This document shows positions 21,069-33,300 of a stretch of DNA of 64,000 nt, one piece after another. A program made the translations under genes and the position numbers. Below the pieces are notes generated by a model that was not told the origin of the DNA, did no database searches, and saw only the letters and a list, made by a program, of their open reading frames with translations. The stretch lies in contig CM043942.1 of NCBI GenBank assembly GCA_014529385.2, forward strand, positions 21,000,991-21,064,990. The letters run 5' to 3'. Position 1 is the stretch's first letter. Every line of letters begins with the position of its first letter. Source of the stretch: Adiantum capillus-veneris. Its lineage: Eukaryota > Streptophyta > Polypodiopsida > Polypodiales > Pteridaceae.

Positions 21069-21853
21069 CCAGAAAGTTTCGAAGCTAGAGTCATTCAGAA
21101 GATACCAACCCAATCGACTGATAAAGATCAGTCAGTACCGGCCATGACCGAGACCATGCTAGCTGTGGTACATGGACTAGCTCATGAAATGGGAGTGGAT
21201 GGAAAGAGTGGAAGCACTGAAAAGAAGAATTGCAGTGTGAAGATACCAGTTCTTCAAGCTCTGACAATCAGTCTGACTAAGAGAGAGAAGAAATTCATGT
21301 GAAAATTTGTGATAGAATTCAGAAGCTGACTGTAGAGCTGGAGGATATAAGAAAAACCTTGCCTGAGGTGGCCAACTTTATCAGACAGCGCAAGAAAGCT
21401 GAGGCAGAGGCTAGAACAGTGGACCTGACGGCTGTCCGAGATGATGAAGTTCCACTTATTCAAGTAGACTACAAGGTCAAGAAGCAGTGGGAACCTCTCG
21501 CAAGCGTTATCCTGGATGGAGGGGCATGAGTCAACATAATGGGAGCCCATCTTCTTCAAAGAATGGGTATCACTAATATGAAACCAACACCATTCAAAGT
21601 AAGAATGGCAGATCATAGAGTCGTACAGGCGACGGGTATGATTGAAAACATGCAGATAAGAGTTGGGAGGGAGAAATTCAAAACCAGTTTCCTAGTCCTA
21701 GATGTGCAGGGAGCATATGGGATGCTACTAGGGCGCCCATGGTTGAGAACAGCACATGTTGTTCATAACTATGCAAACCAAACTTTGACCATAGAAGGGG
21801 CCAGTGGTAGAAGCCAAATCCAGACCATACCAGGAGCTGGAAAAAGGAACTGA
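21069..21853 (+). pseudogene. gypsy protease region of the same element
   Basis: After a degraded linker, one frame from about 21296 reads RIQKLTVELEDIRKTLPEVA and then VKKQWEPLASVILDGGA. A TGA at 21527 interrupts, followed in the same frame by VNIMGAHLLQRMG and VRMADHRVVQATGMIENMQI, and by the flap-side motif GMLLGRPWLRTAHVVH. The active site is DGGA. The sequence is typical of a gypsy protease with one nonsense change. Confidence 0.7.
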
Positions 21854-22053
21854 GGCCGAAGGAGCTGTGTCAAAAGTACAGAGCCAAGAAGATCGAGCGA
21901 ATGCTAGCGGCTATGAACATATTCCCTTTGGCAAAAATTGACTTGAATGCAGTCTTGCTAAACAAAGAGCAGGCTAACAAGCAGAAGAGACAATTCCCTA
22001 ATTAGTTTACTAAAGTCAATACAGGGGAAAGAATAGTTCAGCTAACTAGAAGG

Positions 22054-22417
22054 ATGGTGGAACCAGCTGATACTGGTATAGTAGAGGAGCCAGTATGTTC
22101 TGAAGAGTGCCCACTGGATCAGAATATTGATTCAAAAACAAACGGACCATCCTGGGATTACGTGGAAGAATCGACCAAACGAAAAGGAGGCGGACCAAAC
22201 TGGTTGCTTCCAGACGACCAGGAAGTAGAAGAGTGGAACCTAGGATCAGAGGAAAGTCCTAGAATGATCAAGGTTAACAAGCACCTCAACCCGGTAATGA
22301 AGGAAAAGGCACGGAAAATCTTTCATAACTATAAAGATGTGTTTTCCTGGGAACATACAGATCTAAAGGGAGTAGATCCTGAAGTCTGTCAGCACCAAAT
22401 ACCACTGAAACCAGTGA
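22054..22417 (+). pseudogene. start of gypsy RT region, truncated
   Basis: The frame ends NPVMKEKARKIFHNYKDVFS, then WEHTDLKGVDPEVCQHQIPL. This is the segment just before the RT core (DVFAW..DMPGIDP..H.L). It is cut at 22417, where an LTR tail in the opposite orientation begins at TGATGGGAGC. RT, RNase H and integrase of this element are absent. Confidence 0.7.
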
Positions 22418-22488
22418 TGGGAGCAAAGCGGACCCCGCACCCTGACGACCTCTAATACGTTGGGGGCAGAATGGCGCGCCTCGTAGTA
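22418..22488 (-). repeat. LTR tail related to the G2 LTR end
   Basis: The reverse complement reads CGAGGCGCGCCATTCTGCC, then TTAGAGGTCGTCAGGGTGCG, ending TTTGCTCCCATCA. The G2 5' LTR end (39263-39335, minus strand) has the same order: GAGGTGCGCCATTCGGCC, TTAGAGGCCGTCGGGGTTCG, ending TTTGCGACCGTCA. It is joined directly to a gag fragment, which suggests a deletion between gag and the 3' LTR end of one element. Confidence 0.6.
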
Positions 22489-22489
22489 G

Positions 22490-22529
22490 TCTTCACCATG
22501 TTGTTGAAGTCTTCACCATGTTGTTGAAG
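22490..22529. repeat. exact 20-bp tandem duplication
   Basis: TCTTCACCATGTTGTTGAAG occurs twice head to tail (22490-22509 and 22510-22529), at the junction of the LTR tail and gag fragment. It may be a repair product. Confidence 0.9.
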
Positions 22530-22814
22530 TCTCCCTAGTGAAGCCCATGCTTTCTCCGTTGTTGGAACTTTAGAGAATCTGGACTTCAAAGCTTTGGAAA
22601 TTTGGGTATATCCATCTTCAATCTGAGAAGACATACTCCAAAACCATTGCTCAGCGTTGCCTCTAAGGCATAGCAACAGAAAATCCTCTTTTTCAATGTC
22701 ATCCCTTTTACCAAAGATACGACAAACCATTCTAAAATCAGCAAGAAAATCATCAACATCTTCTTCTAGATTTCCGAAGAAGATTGGGATATCATCAAAG
22801 GTATAGCGTGTCAT
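22490..22814 (-). pseudogene. gypsy gag N-terminal fragment
   Basis: The minus-strand frame starts MTRYTFDDIPIFFGNLEEDV and continues with FLADFRMVCRIFGKRDDIEK, LLLCLRGNAEQWFWSM and SKALKSRFSKVPTTEKAWAS. This is a typical capsid N-terminus (P.F.G...D...F...F.......W). It follows the leader and LTR at 22815 and above in the correct order. It is truncated at the 20-bp duplication near 22509; the rest of the element is missing. Confidence 0.7.
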
Positions 22815-23127
22815 AGTCTCTCAATGCTAGAACCACACAAAGATTAGTTCCAAACAATCATTTTCTCTCATGACATCAACTAACTACACAAAGTTTTGAA
22901 AGGTCTTTCAACATGAATTTTAGATTCTTATGTGAAAATGTTTTTTTCCTTTCTTATGTTATGCTAATCCAAACCATATTCTAGATCAATTTTTGTTCCC
23001 TTGAAATTAAACTCGGTTATACATGTTTTCATGATTCATAAAATCTACTTGATTATGCTGAAACTCAAGCATTCATTAAATACAACAACACTAAGCACAC
23101 AATCGCTCCTCCGTGGGGGCACCAATT
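22815..23127 (-). other. leader with primer-binding site of the LTR-A element
   Basis: On the minus strand the LTR end CCTCA is followed by AATTGGTGCCCCCACGGAGG (about 23108-23127), then about 290 bp to the gag start. The core TTGGTGCCCCCAC is also found at the same place in G2 (39246-39262), so it is the likely PBS. I cannot name the tRNA with confidence. Confidence 0.5.
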
Positions 23128-23386
23128 TGAGGCGGTCCGGGGCGGGCAACAAGAAGAGCAACCTCTAGACACCCTTCAAGGCTCCCGTGCTGCTCAATGG
23201 GGCTGGGGCACAACACAACACAAACCAAAACAACAAACCCATAGCCAAATCCCAACTACACAAGGGGCACCACCTAGTTTAAGAGCGAACTAGGACGCAA
23301 AAGAGGAGAATCGTTAGAGCAACCCACAAACAAGCAAGGAATTTACACTAACCCTAACACCAATGGAACACTCTCACACACTAAAA

Positions 23387-23389
<3 letters not shown>

Positions 23390-23431
<42 letters not shown>
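23390..23431. repeat. (GA)n microsatellite
   Basis: About 42 bp of AG repeats inside LTR-A, in the same relative place as the CT run of the G1 LTR when read on the minus strand. Confidence 0.95.
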
Positions 23432-23434
<3 letters not shown>

Positions 23435-24090
23435 TGCTCGGGCTGCTTTGAAACGTATCGGCAATGATCAAGCAAACACAACTATATATTTAAGAAAGAG
23501 AGAGAAAGGGGGAGGGGGTGCTTGTTGCATTAATACCTTCTTACAAATCTGTCATGACAAATCAAAGTGAAATTAGTATTTTTTCAACATAGCTTGCATA
23601 AATTTCACCACAACACATCACAAGAAAAGCCACCCCAATCACTGTCTTAAAGCCAGGGGAGTCCTCTCCACCCTGTCACCCTCTTACAGTATGTGGGATT
23701 TATGGCTAGATTGATGACAACACCAGAGACAAGCTATCAAGAACTTAACAAAAAACACCAAGACACTTACGCATCATTGTTGTCCATTACTTCACGTTGG
23801 AAGGGAGACAAAATATCCAAGCTTAGTCCAAATCCACCCTCCTTGATTCAGCAAATGTTGGGCTTACACTAGTAGGAGAAATGATAGATTTCCTACTCTC
23901 AATTGAATGATCACTCTCTCTCTTACAATGGCATAGAGTTCCCTTGCTAATCCCCTATTACAACACATGCACATGCATAAGACAATGAGCTTCCACTCAA
24001 GAGCTCCTTCTAGAGAGGTTGAGCTTGGCTTCTCAAGCTATAGCATAGTGCTTTTGCTTATGGCTCCCCCTTTTTGTGCTAGCTACACCC

Positions 24091-24100
24091 TCCTTTTATA
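24091..24100 (-). promoter_or_regulatory. TATA box of LTR-A
   Basis: Minus strand TATAAAAGGA in the LTR of the minus-strand gypsy element, about 970 bp before its LTR end. Confidence 0.5.
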
Positions 24101-24793
24101 GCAATTTTGAAGGCTAGGGTTACTCCTCTAACCATGGTTGGGTTAGATTTTCAGCAATTTATCTAATTTCTTTTGCTTGGAATTATCAAGAAGTTGGTGG
24201 GGAAAGAGAGAGGAGAGAAATGGAGGTGATAGGACTTTTCATAGTGGGTTAGTGCTAGTAGAGTTAGTATTAATTTACAAATGGAATTGGATATTTACAA
24301 TGGGAGTATCCATGTAGGATACAAATAAGGAAGAAAAACTCTTAAGAGGTAAGAAAAGGTGGATTTCTTACAAGGTTGATGCTCCAAGTGTCTTGAGTAG
24401 GGCCAATTTTGACGCTTGTTGACGGTCCACTAGCTTTGACGGTACATTTTTTCTCCACTCTTGACCTTCCTTGAGAGACAAGGTAATTGAAGCTGAGTAA
24501 TCAACCACCATGATGCTGTCTTTTAAGAGAAGAGGCTGAATTTTGTGGTTTTTTTTATAGATATGGATAAATTGGAGGAGGAAAAATGAGACTAGGTGGT
24601 CAATTTTGGAATGGAATTGTGTGTGGGAGGTATGAGTTCACCATGGTTTCTCTTATTCTTCAAGGTTTAGGAGAAGGTGAGTAGGGTGCAGAGAGGAGTG
24701 GTGAGAGAGGTGGGGATGATGAGTGGAGAAGTGTGTGTGAAAGAGGAAAATGATAAAGTGGAAGAGAGAGTGTGGCTGCATAGCATGGGAAAA

Positions 24794-24886
24794 CTGGGGT
24801 CCACTAATAAAATCATAGCTCACAGCTCGTAGCTCAAAAAAATATGAAAACATTTGAGGGAAAAGTTCAGCCCACGAGCTACAACT
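24794..24886 (-). promoter_or_regulatory. U3 module, divergent copy in LTR-A
   Basis: Minus strand GTTGTAGCTCGTGGGCTG at the start, a TTTTTTT run in the middle, and GGACCCCAG at the end, matching the landmarks of 8471-8563 with the same overall length. The middle is poorly conserved. Confidence 0.4.
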
Positions 24887-24950
24887 TTTGTTTGTATCAC
24901 CTTTTCAAATTCGGAGAGCAAGTGAACTTTAAAAATTCAGCAAAACCGAC

Positions 24951-25825
24951 CGTTTTTTTCCACTGCACAAGGTCCTTGTGGGGTCCTTCTTTGGATGATT
25001 CTTTTGAATACCTCCAAGAGTGAGCCCTCCATAGTGCATGTATGCATGCCACCTACCCTTGACCTTATTTGGTAGGTCTATAATTGAAGATATTGTTGAG
25101 ATCATGATATAAGTGAATAGTACAACTAAGAAAATCAAATATTGAGGGGTCTAAAAATATATGTACATGTCAAATATAAATAATATAGTGAAAAAAAATA
25201 TAAAGGGATCAAAAGAAATCTCTCTCATTATGAGGCTACCATAAAAAGATAAATATTCTTGGTGTTCTAATTTTTTAGAAAAAAAAACAAAATAGATGTA
25301 GGAAGGGAAAAATCACCATAGTGAAAAAATATACACATAAATAAAACTAGTTTTTTTGGATTTTTGTTGGGGTGGAGTTACACCAAATATAAGAGAGGCT
25401 TACATGAAAATATTTCTATATGGAATAAAGAGTATGAAAAATGGTAAGAAAAATTGTGGTAATGGTGAGGCAATGTACAGAGCATAAATAACACACACCT
25501 AGGTAAAAATATTTAAATAAATACCAAAATAATTATGAAAAATCTTTTATTTAGGCCCTATATACAAAGAAATATTTACATACGCATGGGCCATAATATA
25601 CTTATATTTTTATATTTTTAATTTTTTTGGCTCAACTAGCCCAGTGACTAGCTAATTGAGGGTTTTTTATTTCAGTAAGGAGATATGGGAAAAGTCCCCT
25701 AACTCACACGCACCTATATACAGTGAAAGGGTGAGGGTAACCACAGTGTTTGAGTGATTTGATAGGGTGAGGTAGCTTACTATGGCCACTATGGAAAGCC
25801 AAAAAACGGCTATCAATATATATAC
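24951..25825. other. AT-rich interval without recognisable gene
   Basis: AT-rich sequence with short A and T runs. The first part may be the U3 start of LTR-A. No domain, tandem repeat or RNA gene was recognised. Confidence 0.5.
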
Positions 25826-26830
<1,005 letters not shown>

Positions 26831-27000
26831 CGTAAATTGGGAGAGAGGATATTAGGGGGGCGGGGGGGGGGGGTATGTAGGGAAAATGCGGGAGAGAGAG
26901 AGAGGGGTTGTTATTTATCCAATGCCCGTCGGGTGGGAGGGGGAATAAGCTACGGGGGGGTACTGAGAGTTGGGAAGGGGGGGGGGGGGGGGGGAATGAG
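26831..27000. repeat. poly-G and GA-rich low-complexity tract
   Basis: Several G runs of 10-20 bases and a short GA run, ending just before the G2 integrase tail. Run lengths are likely to be unreliable in the assembly. In G2 orientation this is where the 3' LTR start and polypurine tract should be, but I cannot place them. Confidence 0.7.
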
Positions 27001-27059
27001 TTTTTTTTTTCTTTTTTTTCTTTGATTTTCGAAAGTCGGCTATCATTAGCCCTCTCCCT

Positions 27060-28254
27060 TTGGCGAGAGGCATTCATGCTTCTAGCTCTTCTTCTACTTC
27101 TTTAGTTGTAGAGTTAGAGGGTTCTCCCTATTCTGGAATGTCTAGCACGAATTCTGGGTCAAACCTAAGAAAATACCTTTTTAGCCTCCATCCATTGACC
27201 CTAGTCTTGTGAATTCTCCCATCTGCTTTCATCATCTTATAGCTGCCGTTGTCATAGCATTTCTTGATGATGATGGCCCTTCCCATCTGGGTTGAAATTT
27301 CTTATCCTTCTTAGTGTCAAATCTGTTGTCGTATCGCAGAACTAACATGATTTTTTCCAGACCTTTTTCTTTAAGCCCTTGATTGAAAGTGAGCCGACAT
27401 CACTCTACCTGTGCTGCATAGTGATTGATTTCCTCTTCCCTATCCAGTTGGAGTCTCTCTAGATCCAAGATGTGGTTTCAGAGGTTTACAATTGGACGGT
27501 GTGTCTGGCTAGCCAAGACTTGTAAGCTGGCTATTTGTACCTCGATGGGTAGAATTGGCTCCTTCCCATAAACTAGATGGAAAGGAGTGAAACCTAGTGA
27601 TGTTCAGAATGTTGTTCTGTAGGCCCAAAGAGATGCCATGAGATGTTTATCACAGTCCCCTGTGTGGTTGTTCACCTGTTTTGTGATAATTTTGCAAATC
27701 ATTCCATTTACCTTCTCTACCAGACCATTGCATTGTGGGTAGTATGGTGTGGAATGCCTACGTGTGATGCCTAGCTTCTTCATCAGTTTTCCCACCAAAT
27801 CACCTCTGAATCCTGGTCGTCTATCTGATATTATCTCAAGAGGAGTTCCAAAACGGCAAACAATATGCTCAAAAATGAATTTTGCCACCTCTTGGGCTGT
27901 AATGAGGGTAGTGGCCGTTGCTTCTGCCCATCTAGTCATGTAGTCTACACCCACTATGATGTACAGTTTACCTGATTGGGCCCTTGGTAAAGGACCGATT
28001 GCATCTATTCCCCATTTCTCAAAAGGACCATATGAAATGATAGGGGTTTGTGGCTCCTAGGTTAACGTGCGATCACTGGCCACTTGGCAAGCCTTACATG
28101 TTTTACACCAATGGTGTACATCCCTATTCAAGCTAGGCCAAAAGTATCCTGCCTGTAGAATCTTCCTACTGGGGATGTCTAGAGCAAAATCACCGCCGCA
28201 GACGCCATCATGGCAACTTGAAATTACCTCTGTGATTTCACTGGAGGTTGGCAC
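27060..28254 (-). pseudogene. G2 integrase
   Basis: Minus strand: the HHCC finger SCHDGVCGGDFALDIPSRKI to WCKTCKACQVASD (28254-28057), then the core MGVDYMTRWAEATATTLITA (27954), ISDRRPGFRGDLVGKLMKKL and YYPQCNGLVEKVNG, ending LWAYRTTF at the stop at 27604. The remaining tail (27600-27140), in broken frames, ends KTRVNGWRLKRYFLRFDPEF. The Gly of the usual SDRG is Arg here. The frame is broken between finger and core and again after 27604. Confidence 0.85.
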
Positions 28255-29087
28255 CCCGCCTGAGAATTTTATTTTTGCCCTTACAATACAAGTGGTCGTC
28301 TATAAGACGGTACCTAGTAGCCTTCCTTACCAGCCATTGTTTTTGGCCTTTGGTGTGTCCTGTTGGACATTCTCCTGTATCTAGAAAACTGATGATATCA
28401 GGCATAGCATCACTACCTTGGAAGAGGGGTAGTTTTAATTTGATTGCTCCTACAAGAATGTCTTGTATTCTTTCTTTAGCTAGTGCATCTACCTCTTGAT
28501 TTTCTGCTCTGGGGACATGGAAGAGTTTCACTGCTTCAAACTTCTTTAGGAGGTCTTTAACTTGGTGAAGTTGACCAAGTAAAACCTGATTTTTGCACTC
28601 CCAGGTGCCATTTATCTGCCTTATCAAAAGCAAAGCGTCGCCGAACACATTTAGGCGCGCTGAATTCTTTGTGAAACACATTGTTCCAACCCAAGGATTA
28701 GGGCTGCATATTCTGCTTCATTGTTGGAGTGGGAGTGTAATAACTGCCCCATGGAGAATACTCTTTCTTGCCATTCATTGAAAATGACCATGCCTGCTGC
28801 AGAGACTGATCCACTGTTCTCTTGTATGCTCCGTCAAAGAAAAGAGAGTGAGCTCTCTCTAGCTTAGGACTTTCTATCAGGCTGGTGTTCCTTCCTTTGC
28901 TTCCGTGTTGACCTTCAGCTTCTTCTCATAATGGCGATGAGTGAGAATTCCCACTAAACTAGCCCTGGTGGAGTTTTTGCATGGTGTAGTCAAACTCTTG
29001 TAGTCTAATCAACCACTTTGAGATCCTAGATGAGACATCCATGTGTCGCATTACATATGGGAAAACCTCCTCCATTGTCAGGATTAC
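28238..29087 (-). pseudogene. G2 RNase H region including second (plant-type) RNase H
   Basis: Right after the C3a insertion point the minus strand continues the RT-linked RNase H (VILTMEEVFPYVMRHM, 29086-29038). The second RNase H follows: NNEAEYAAL near 28720, then FGDALLLIRQINGTWECK, VKLFHVPRAENQEVDALAKE (28681-28480). A spacer with GQKQWLVRKATRYRLIDDHL leads to integrase. The acidic positions in NNEAE, GDALL and NQEVDAL are present. Frame changes separate the pieces. Confidence 0.8.
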
Positions 29088-29092
29088 AAAGG

Positions 29093-29286
29093 TGTTGGGG
29101 TATAAAGCCCAATGTGATCGCCCAGGTAAGTGGGCGGGCCGCCAGGTATGTACACATATTCTTTTGTAAAAACCTAATAAGAACTCACTATGCTCTACAC
29201 ATTACAGTAGAGCGAGTTCACCATATCGTCATGCTCTTCTTCTCGCACTCTCTCTCTCGCGTCGCACTTCCGCTCATACTCCTTCA
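29093..29286 (+). repeat. 5' LTR of C3a
   Basis: Starts TGTTGGGGTATAAAGCCC and ends CTCATACTCCTTCA. About 194 bp, with roughly five substitutions and a 2-bp CT difference from the 3' LTR. The sequence TATAAAG lies only 9 bases from the LTR start. Confidence 0.93.
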
Positions 29287-29288
29287 AC

Positions 29289-29300
29289 TGGTATCAGAGC
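29289..29300 (+). other. primer-binding site of C3a (initiator tRNA-Met)
   Basis: TGGTATCAGAGC, two bases after the 5' LTR, is the complement of the 3' end of plant initiator tRNA-Met. The same site is at 49622 in C3b. Confidence 0.9.
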
Positions 29301-30363
29301 TCAGATCGAGGCTCGGGGCAGCACTGTAGGAGGCTAGAGTCACCAGCTCAGATTGGAGTGAAATTCGACAGGCAAAGACACGGCCCCAAATCTTGTGGGT
29401 AAGCCCATAGGGCTTTGTGTGCTCAAAATTTCATTGTGAGGTCATCTCGGTCACCGTTCGGCTTCGACAAAGTTCTGCGCAGGCCATTTTCAACTACGTG
29501 GTCTCGACGGGTGCAGATCCGACTCTGCAAATTTGGGGTTTTCGGCCTACGACTGCAGGTGCTGAGGATATCGACACTCCCAGAGTGGCAAGGACGGCTC
29601 ACAGTTCTTGGAGGCGTGTCACATACGACACGGGCGCATCTACACACAGATTGTAGGCGACATCCATAGTAGTTCATCAGGTAGCTTGTGTTTGCTGCTT
29701 GATATTCCAGATTTCATCCTGACATTGCAGGTACTTCCACATGGGATGTATTGTCAGAGATGATGTATGTCTGTTGAGGGTTTGCTGGCTGTGAGTCACA
29801 CAGCAAACAACCGCCGCAGCGGTTACAGCATACAGTGGGAAATTTTTGGATGTATGACTTTGTGGGAAGTCTATGTACTGTCAGATTTACTGTAGCCTTT
29901 GTTGAGGGTCGAGTGAGGTGGATTGAGCTGGGGGATTCTCGAATGTTGAGATCCTTTCGGTGATACAGGTCTTGGAGCGATCCCTCGAGCACCCTTAGAT
30001 AGGCAGCTAGGATGTATTGACTGTGAGTTAGACAGTTGGGATTTCATCTTTGCTTTACTGCCGTTGCGGCATTGTCACAGTCTATGCTTACAGGACAGCG
30101 ACAGGACAGTGAGAGACAGTACAGGTGCAGGACAGGTTTACCCACAGCTTACAGTGTTAGAGAGATAGTGGTTTTTTGAGCTATTTTTGGTCTGTTTTTT
30201 GAGTACACCAGAGCCATTTTACAAAGGAGACTCTGCCAAAATTTCTGCAGAATCTGAAGCTTTCTTGGTTCATTTGATAGGTTGATATTGGTTCAGAGGT
30301 CAGTTTACAGGGGAAACTCTGCCGAATTTTTCCCAGGAAAGTAAACTACTGTGAAGCGTAGCT
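29301..30363 (+). other. long leader of C3a
   Basis: About 1.06 kb between PBS and the gag ATG at 30364. It contains repeated GGACAG units near 30090-30130. Short frames occur, but an indel against the C3b leader (near 29585) shifts them, so they do not look like conserved genes. Confidence 0.7.
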
Positions 30364-33300
30364 ATGGCTGGATCACAAGACACTGCTCTTTACAATATCA
30401 AGAAATTGGATGGAACCAATTTTCCATTGTGGAAGAAGCAGATTTGCACGTGTTGGTACAAAAGAAGCAGATAAAACCTATAAAGCTCAAGGGGATAAAA
30501 CCAGAAGATATGGACGAAGATGAATGGAGCGAAATGGATGAATTGGCACTTTCTACCATTATGCTGACTTTGGCAGAAAGCGTTTACTTCAATGTAGCAG
30601 ACGAGATGTCGGCTTATCAAGCATGGTTAAAGTTGAGTGATCTTTATGAGAAGCAGAGTGCAGCTTCACAGGTATACTGGCTTAAGAAGCTTGTTGACTT
30701 GAAGATGAAAGAAGGGACACCTATGTCCAATCATCTGAATGAATTCAACACAATCTAAAGTCAGTTGTCAGCTCAAGGTGTCAAGTTTGATGAACCTGTT
30801 AGAGCTATGTTCCTGTTGATCACATTGCCGGAAAGTTGGGACACTTTTCGCACAGCTTTGAGTAATTCTGCACCTCCAGATGGTTTGAACATAGCAGGTG
30901 TAGAAGGAAGTCTGCTTACTGAAGAAACCAATAGAAAGACAATGGACAAAGGCAAAGGAACAGCCTTAGTTGTCAGGGGAAGGACCAAAGAAAAGTACAA
31001 AGGTGGAAAGAGGAATCAGTCTCGTAGCAAGCCCCGCATTGCTAAAGGCAAGAGTGACATAGAATGCTACCATTGTGGCAAGAAGGGTCACATGAAAAGA
31101 GACTGCAGAGAATGGAAAGCAGAAAAAGGCAAAGAGAAAGCTGAAGACCATGGTGAGAAGAACAAGTCCTCAATGAAGATTCAAGAAATAAATGTGACAA
31201 ACACTGTTGCAGAGGATGACAGTCTAGTGTCAGGAGACATCTACTTCTTGAAGAATACAATGGACTCAGCTCTTCTTACAGCATCTGATGGAAATGCACT
31301 GAGTGACTGGATTATAGACTCAGGGGCATCACTTCATGTGTCTTCAAACAAGGAGTGGTTTACCTCTTATGTGACCACTAAAGATCATGTTCGGCTAGGC
31401 AATGGGCAGACATGTGAGATCTTAGGTGTTGGAGATGTTCAATTGAAGTTTCAGAATGGCTCTTCTTTCACGCTGAAGAATGTGAGACATGTTCCCGCAA
31501 TTACAAAGAGCTTGATCAGCACAGGTTTACTTGATGATGCTGGCTACGTCACCACTTTTGGACAGAACATGTGGAAGATATCCAAGGGTTCTATGACAGT
31601 AGCACATGGAGTTAAAGTCTGGAGGACTTTACATGATTTATGTATCAAATGTCTCTAAAAATGTAATCAATGTAACCGAGCATCCGAACGTTTCTTTGTG
31701 GCATAGCCGGTTAGGACATATGTCCAAGAAGGGAATGGAAATCTTGTCTCGTTCTGGTTATTTGCCTGGCTTTTCATTTAATGATTTTGAATTCTGTGAA
31801 CATTGTCTGTATGGTAAGCAAACACAGCAGCCACATAAGCATAGAAGCAGTAGAAGAGATACACAGTTGGCACTTGTTCATAGTGATTTGTGTGGACCTA
31901 TGCCTAACCTATCTCTAGGGGGAGCTTCTTACTTTATGACATTTATAGATGATTACTCGAGGAAAGTATGGGTTTACTTTCTCAAGCACAAGGATGAAGC
32001 GTTTAGTGTTTTCAAAACGTTTGTGACACTTGTGGAGAATCATAGTGGCAAGAAGCTTAAATGCTTACGCACTGACAATGGTGGAGAGTATGTTTCAAAG
32101 GCCTTTCAGGAATTTTGTGAGTCAAAAGGTATAAAACGTGAACTTACTGCTCCTTACAATCCTCCTCAAAATGGTGTTGCTGAGAGGATGAATAGGACCA
32201 TACAAGAGAAGGTCAGAAGTATGTTGTCTAATACACAGCTGCCAAATGGGTTTTGGGCTGAAGCTGTATCAACAGCTGTTCATCTTGTAAATAGATCTCC
32301 TATCAAGGTTTTGCAGAAGGATTCAGTGCCAGAGATGGTATGGTCAGGAAAAATTCCCTCATACAAGCATCTCAGAGTCTTTGGCTGTGAGGCATATACT
32401 CACATTCCAAAATAATTTAGGAACAAACTTGAGCCAAAGAGTACAAAGTGCATCTTTCTAGGCTATGGTAATTCTGGTGAGATGGGGTACAGACTTTAGG
32501 ATCCCGAATCCAAAAAGGTTGTCCGCAGCAATGATGTTCACTTTAATGAATCCAAATATCATTCTAAACCAGAGAGGGTTGAGGAGATTAGAAGAGTTTT
32601 CTTCCAAGAAGATGGACCTGCACGTGCAAGACAAAATGTCAGGGCTCAAGAGGAGCAAGGACAGGATAGAGTGCAACCACAGGTTGTGGCTGAGCCTGAG
32701 CCACCTATTGTGCGTAGATCTGGACGTATCACGCGACCTCCTGATAGGTTTGTTCCATCTATGAACTATGTCATGTTGACTGATTGCAATGAGCCTTCAT
32801 GTTACAAGGAAACAGTGCAAATGAAGGACTCCGGGAATCGGCAATTGGCCATGCAGTCAGAGATGATAGCTCTGCATAAAAACAAGACATGGAAGCTAGT
32901 TAAATTACCACAGGGCAAAAAGGCTCTACCTTGTAAATGGGTTTACAGGTATAAGATCACCGCGCATGATAGTCAGCCAAAGTACAAAGCAAGGCTTGTT
33001 GCCAAGGGCTTTAAGCAAGAACAAGGCATTGACTTTGATGAAGTCTTCTCTCCGGTGGTCAAGATGACTACATTGAGATGCTTTCTTGCATTGGTTGCCA
33101 TATTAGATTTGGTGTTGCACCAAATGGATGTCAAGACAGCGTTCTTGCATGGTGATTTAGATGTGGAAATTTACATGCAGCAGCCAGAAGGGTTTGTTGA
33201 GAAAGGCAAGGAAGATTGGGTATGCCAGTTGTTAAAGAGTCTTTATGGCTTAAAACAATCACCGAGGGCATGGTACCATAAATTCCACAAGTTTATGCTT

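Larger units (their letters stand above)
23128..24950 (-). repeat. 5' LTR of the LTR-A element
   Basis: The right end in element sense (CCGGACCGCCTCA at 23128) is fixed by comparison with 3934-4190. Moving upstream it holds the CTAGGTGGTGCCCC motif (23264-23277), (GA)n at 23390-23431, a TATA box at 24091-24100, and a version of the U3 module at 24794-24886. The start is not defined: no TG end with a matching partner was found, so the upper limit is approximate. Confidence 0.6.

Noticed and set aside
29289-29300. Possible tRNA gene fragment
   Set aside because: TGGTATCAGAGC is the primer-binding site next to a copia LTR; no cloverleaf is present.
29415-29669. Small ORF in the C3 leader
   Set aside because: Two overlapping frames are open, and the second copy has an indel that shifts them, so conservation as protein is unlikely.
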